This document shows, one piece after another, positions 36,695-39,660 of a stretch of 39,660 nt of DNA (positions are counted from its first letter, which is position 1; each line of letters begins with the position of its first letter). A program made the translations under genes and the position numbers. This DNA comes from Prochloraceae cyanobacterium. Lineage in GTDB: Bacteria; Cyanobacteriota; Cyanobacteriia; Cyanobacteriales; JASJDA01. The notes beneath the pieces are model-generated. The model searched no databases. It was not told the DNA's origin and saw nothing but the letters and a program-made list of their open reading frames with translations. The DNA lies in contig JASJDA010000046.1 in the NCBI GenBank assembly GCA_030065755.1, positions 1 to 39,660 of the forward strand, given 5' to 3'.

Positions 36695-37942
36695 TTAATT
36701 GGCAATAGCAATTACCTCGCCGAATTTAACTGACTCATCCTTTGTAACCTTGAATTCCCTAATTGCACCTGGTCTGAAGATCACACAATGGGTGGAGCCA
36801 CCAAACTGGAAATATCCCAACTCCTGACCCTTTTCGACTCGTGTACCCGACTTGATCTCATCGGCAATGAGACAAGAAGAAATCTCTACCATTCCTATTG
36901 GCATCACGCACACCAGACCGATAATCGGATCGTCCGCCTCGATAAAGAAGATCGCTCGCGTTTGGACATGGGCGATGTAACCTTCTGAGTGATCCTGATC
37001 TGTCGGATCCTCTCCCTCGCTCGTCGCCTGACTGAAATATAGGCCCTCCTTAACATAGGCTTTGCGAATTGTACCTGTGACCGGACTATGCCAGCGGTGA
37101 TAGTTGAAAGGACTGAGAAACGCTTGCCACACGTCGCCGCCAACAAATTGCTCCACGTATTCATTGTTGAGCATATCCGCCAGCGAATAGGGCTGTGCCT
37201 TGATCCAGAATTCGCTTTGTGCTTGCGCATTGCGACCAATCTTGTAGACTGTCGAGTCGCAGGCCGCCACTACAACTTTGTTATCGTTCTTGCCAGCGAT
37301 GGGGCGCGCACCGTCTTTGACTTCCCGTGTGAAAAAATCATTCCAGGAGGAAAAGCCCCAGTAGGGAGCATTAGGTTTGTATTTGTAGTCCTGCATGTGC
37401 AACTGCTTCTGCGCTGCTTCAGACTGCCAGCCGGTTGGCGAGTCGTTGAGTACATAGCGTGATGCCTCACTGTTGAGAAACTCTGTCCATACACAGAGTA
37501 GTTCCTTGAACATGGCGTTGATTCGGGCGTTCCGGTACGCAGCGAAGCCTGCAGGCGTACCCATTGTCCAGATCAGAATTGCAGAAAACGGCGTACCCAC
37601 AAGTGCTGAGGCCTCTCCGAGGTGTGGTGGAATATAGGGCGGTGCCACAGTTAGCACGGCGTTGAGTTGCTGCAATAACTCTTGGAGATTCTTTGGGTGA
37701 TGATCGCGGTATTTCACCGAAATCTGTTGAATCATTTGTGTCATGTACATCCGCACGACTGGATCGTCGTCAATCAACTTCTGGAACTTTCGGATAACCG
37801 GGTGCAGTTTCGCCCCGCTTCTTTCCCTGACAGCCTCACTAATGATGGCGTGCCAGTGCGCCAAAACGGCTTCCTCATTCGGCAACCATCGGCGGGCAAC
37901 AGTCGGCTCATTAATCGTCGTTTTAATCATGTCTTTCTCCAA
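36695..37942 (-). CDS. Phosphatidylserine decarboxylase-family protein with N-terminal PSDC-type extension (PsiD-like)
   Basis: 415 aa; N-terminal conserved helical region, then NAPYWGFSSWNDFFTREVKDGARPI...FLSPFNYHRWHSPVTGTI...GMVEISSCL...KGQELGYFQFGGSTHCVIF with GGST self-cleavage-type motif. Confidence 0.85.
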   Translation of the reverse strand: MEKDMIKTTINEPTVARRWLPNEEAVLAHWHAIISEAVRERSGAKLHPVIRKFQKLIDDDPVVRMYMTQMIQQISVKYRDHHPKNLQELLQQLNAVLTVAPPYIPPHLGEASALVGTPFSAILIWTMGTPAGFAAYRNARINAMFKELLCVWTEFLNSEASRYVLNDSPTGWQSEAAQKQLHMQDYKYKPNAPYWGFSSWNDFFTREVKDGARPIAGKNDNKVVVAACDSTVYKIGRNAQAQSEFWIKAQPYSLADMLNNEYVEQFVGGDVWQAFLSPFNYHRWHSPVTGTIRKAYVKEGLYFSQATSEGEDPTDQDHSEGYIAHVQTRAIFFIEADDPIIGLVCVMPIGMVEISSCLIADEIKSGTRVEKGQELGYFQFGGSTHCVIFRPGAIREFKVTKDESVKFGEVIAIAN

Positions 37943-38294
37943 ATTTGAAGATGTGTCAAACTTGCTCGCGACTAGAACAGCAAAGTTAGCTAGATTAGCT
38001 GTTCAAGTTCAGTGACTTTGCTGTAGTAGAGGACAAAAATCGCTCGAGTAAGTCCATTGTGCCTGTGCGTTCCCGGAGGAAACAACTCAAGTTTTGCAAG
38101 TTAAGATCTCAACTTAAGAATTTGTACTAATCAATTACTCTTTCGCTAGTCAGAGCTTAAGTTTTAACCAAAGTAAACTTTCAAGAAGCGCTCACTTAAG
38201 TTGCGAAAAGTCTCCTGATCTTTTTACCTATTTTGAATAGTATGGGCGATCGCTCCGGTGATGCTCACATCGAATCATCCAAAAAGCGATCGCA

Positions 38295-38330
38295 TTGATG
38301 GATTGAGTTGGGAGCGATCGCCTCTTTCCA
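38295..38330. repeat. Direct repeat copy 2 (partner 36655-36690)
   Basis: See copy 1. Confidence 0.75.
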
Positions 38331-38507
38331 AACTTTGAGCAACAGCGAGCGCAATCAGGGCAAAGACAGCGTGATCGCTTTCGCGTAGCGTACCCGAAGA
38401 GCAGGTAACTGTAACTTAAGTGGTCGTGCAAAATTATTTACCCATCAAAACGGTCTCTAAGCTTTACTTGGCGAGGGGTGAATGTGTAATTTATTCCGCT
38501 TAGGCAC

Positions 38508-39660
38508 TTAGCTCTGAATACCAAGGGATATCCAGGAAAGCTTAATACCTGGGTTTCCCGCAGTTTTCGTGAATGCCGCTTTATAGTAGTCGTTCTTGGA
38601 CACTGGTATCATAGCTGAGTTGTAGGGAACATAAGTGTCATGGTTTGTATAGTAGTGGATAGAAGTCGATGCCATCTTGCCGAGTTGAGTGAGTTCGTTG
38701 ATATCAGGATAGGAGTATAGGTGAACATATCCACGATCTCCATTTTTTTGCTCGTAGATATAGGCGACCAAAAACCCGTCGCTTTGAGCCTGATATACAC
38801 GACCTTCATTTCGATCTTGCAGCTCGTTAAAGAAAACCAGTTCTTCGGAAAACGGTACAAAGAAGGCTTTAGCAATTGGTGAACTTGAGGTTTTGGTAAA
38901 TTCGACCTTATATTTCGTATTCTTGCGAACCGGCATGCAAAAGCTATTGGTGGGTACCCACGTGTCATGATTAGTATATTTGTGCTGCGAGGCTCCTGCG
39001 ATGACTGTGTAACTGCTACCTGAGAGTTGCTGTAAGCCCTTAACATAACCGCGAGAGCCGTTTTTATTATTCCAATCGACATAAGCCAGCACAAAACCGT
39101 CAGAATTGGCGGTTAACTCGCTGTCTATCTCAACTTCCTGCCACTCTCCCATTCCTTCCTCTCCGATATTGCCCAAGCCAACAAATTTAAGTGACGCGCT
39201 CGCATCAGACGATGTAGATGTAAATTCGCTACTGTAGTAGGTATTTGCTGGCGTAGGCATTGTCAATGAAGCATAGGGAATCCAAGTGTCGTGATTTGTA
39301 TAGTAGTGTTGCGAAGCTGTCGCACGCATCGTGGTCGGATTCGGAGTGGTGCCATCGAAGGCTTGAACGTATCCTCTGCTTCCGTTTTTCGTTTTCTCAA
39401 CAGTGGATATTACAAATCCATCACCTTGGGACGCCTGGTACACATGGCTAAAATCGATGTCCTGGGGAGAAGTTAACAGGCTGTCCTCATAGGTATCCTG
39501 CATCATATATGTGTGTAATAAGGTGTTCATATTGTTGGCGATGGTCTCGGCGGTGGTTTCGTCATCGACCGCGAAGCTAACTAAGTTTGAAATAGCTGTC
39601 AATGTCGTTAGCTTGGTACTCCCTGTTTGGGTTGGAACAGTGAGCAGAATGCTCGGCGTG
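38508..39660 (-). CDS. Protein of unknown function with three tandem about 90-aa domains; runs off right edge
   Basis: ORF track begins at TTG 39602 but the frame stays open to 39660. Each repeat: (S)DGFxxAY...KNGxRGYV...ASxHYYTNHDTxVPxxSxxMPVxKNxxYxxxFTKT. Confidence 0.8.
   Translation of the reverse strand, partial: TPSILLTVPTQTGSTKLTTLTAISNLVSFAVDDETTAETIANNMNTLLHTYMMQDTYEDSLLTSPQDIDFSHVYQASQGDGFVISTVEKTKNGSRGYVQAFDGTTPNPTTMRATASQHYYTNHDTWIPYASLTMPTPANTYYSSEFTSTSSDASASLKFVGLGNIGEEGMGEWQEVEIDSELTANSDGFVLAYVDWNNKNGSRGYVKGLQQLSGSSYTVIAGASQHKYTNHDTWVPTNSFCMPVRKNTKYKVEFTKTSSSPIAKAFFVPFSEELVFFNELQDRNEGRVYQAQSDGFLVAYIYEQKNGDRGYVHLYSYPDINELTQLGKMASTSIHYYTNHDTYVPYNSAMIPVSKNDYYKAAFTKTAGNPGIKLSWISLGIQS

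Noticed and set aside
36788-37948. ORFs of 66-124 aa on both strands within the PSD-like gene
   Set aside because: Overlap a convincing conserved CDS; a by-product of its higher GC content.
1-39660. Many GCGATCGC/CGATCG sites as restriction or regulatory signals
   Set aside because: HIP1-type octamers are globally abundant in cyanobacterial genomes.

Overview
Cyanobacterial chromosomal segment, inferred from many GCGATCGC/CGATCG (HIP1-like) sites and cyanobacterial-type proteins. Housekeeping and regulatory genes: GAF histidine kinase, ABC1/UbiB-family kinase, FtsH, peroxiredoxin-glutaredoxin fusion, Mo-dependent nitrogenase C-terminal family protein, class V aminotransferase, OmpR-type regulator, ABC ATPase, 2Fe-2S ferredoxin and citramalate synthase. 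Accessory material: (i) a DUF4347/ELWxxDGT/RTX protein running off the left edge that the ORF track misses; (ii) a P450 pseudogene with three in-frame stops; (iii) a strongly structured RNA-like leader upstream of ftsH, possibly an orphan HEARO/IscB omega-RNA; (iv) a HlyC-like lysine acyltransferase next to a 999-aa RTX protein whose C-terminal beta-roll alternates Ca-binding nonapeptides with G-K-x-N nonapeptides; (v) a MITE-like element with 20-bp perfect inverted repeats; (vi) a solute-binding lipoprotein, a 1632-aa double hybrid kinase and an HTH-REC-degenerate GGDEF regulator; (vii) a roughly 1-kb intergenic region dense in inverted repeats upstream of an ECF-like sigma factor/TPR gene pair; (viii) a PsiD-like phosphatidylserine decarboxylase family gene near a triplicated-domain protein of unknown function, within a direct-repeat-bounded segment. 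All family assignments come from reading the sequence and recalled family motifs; no database search was run.
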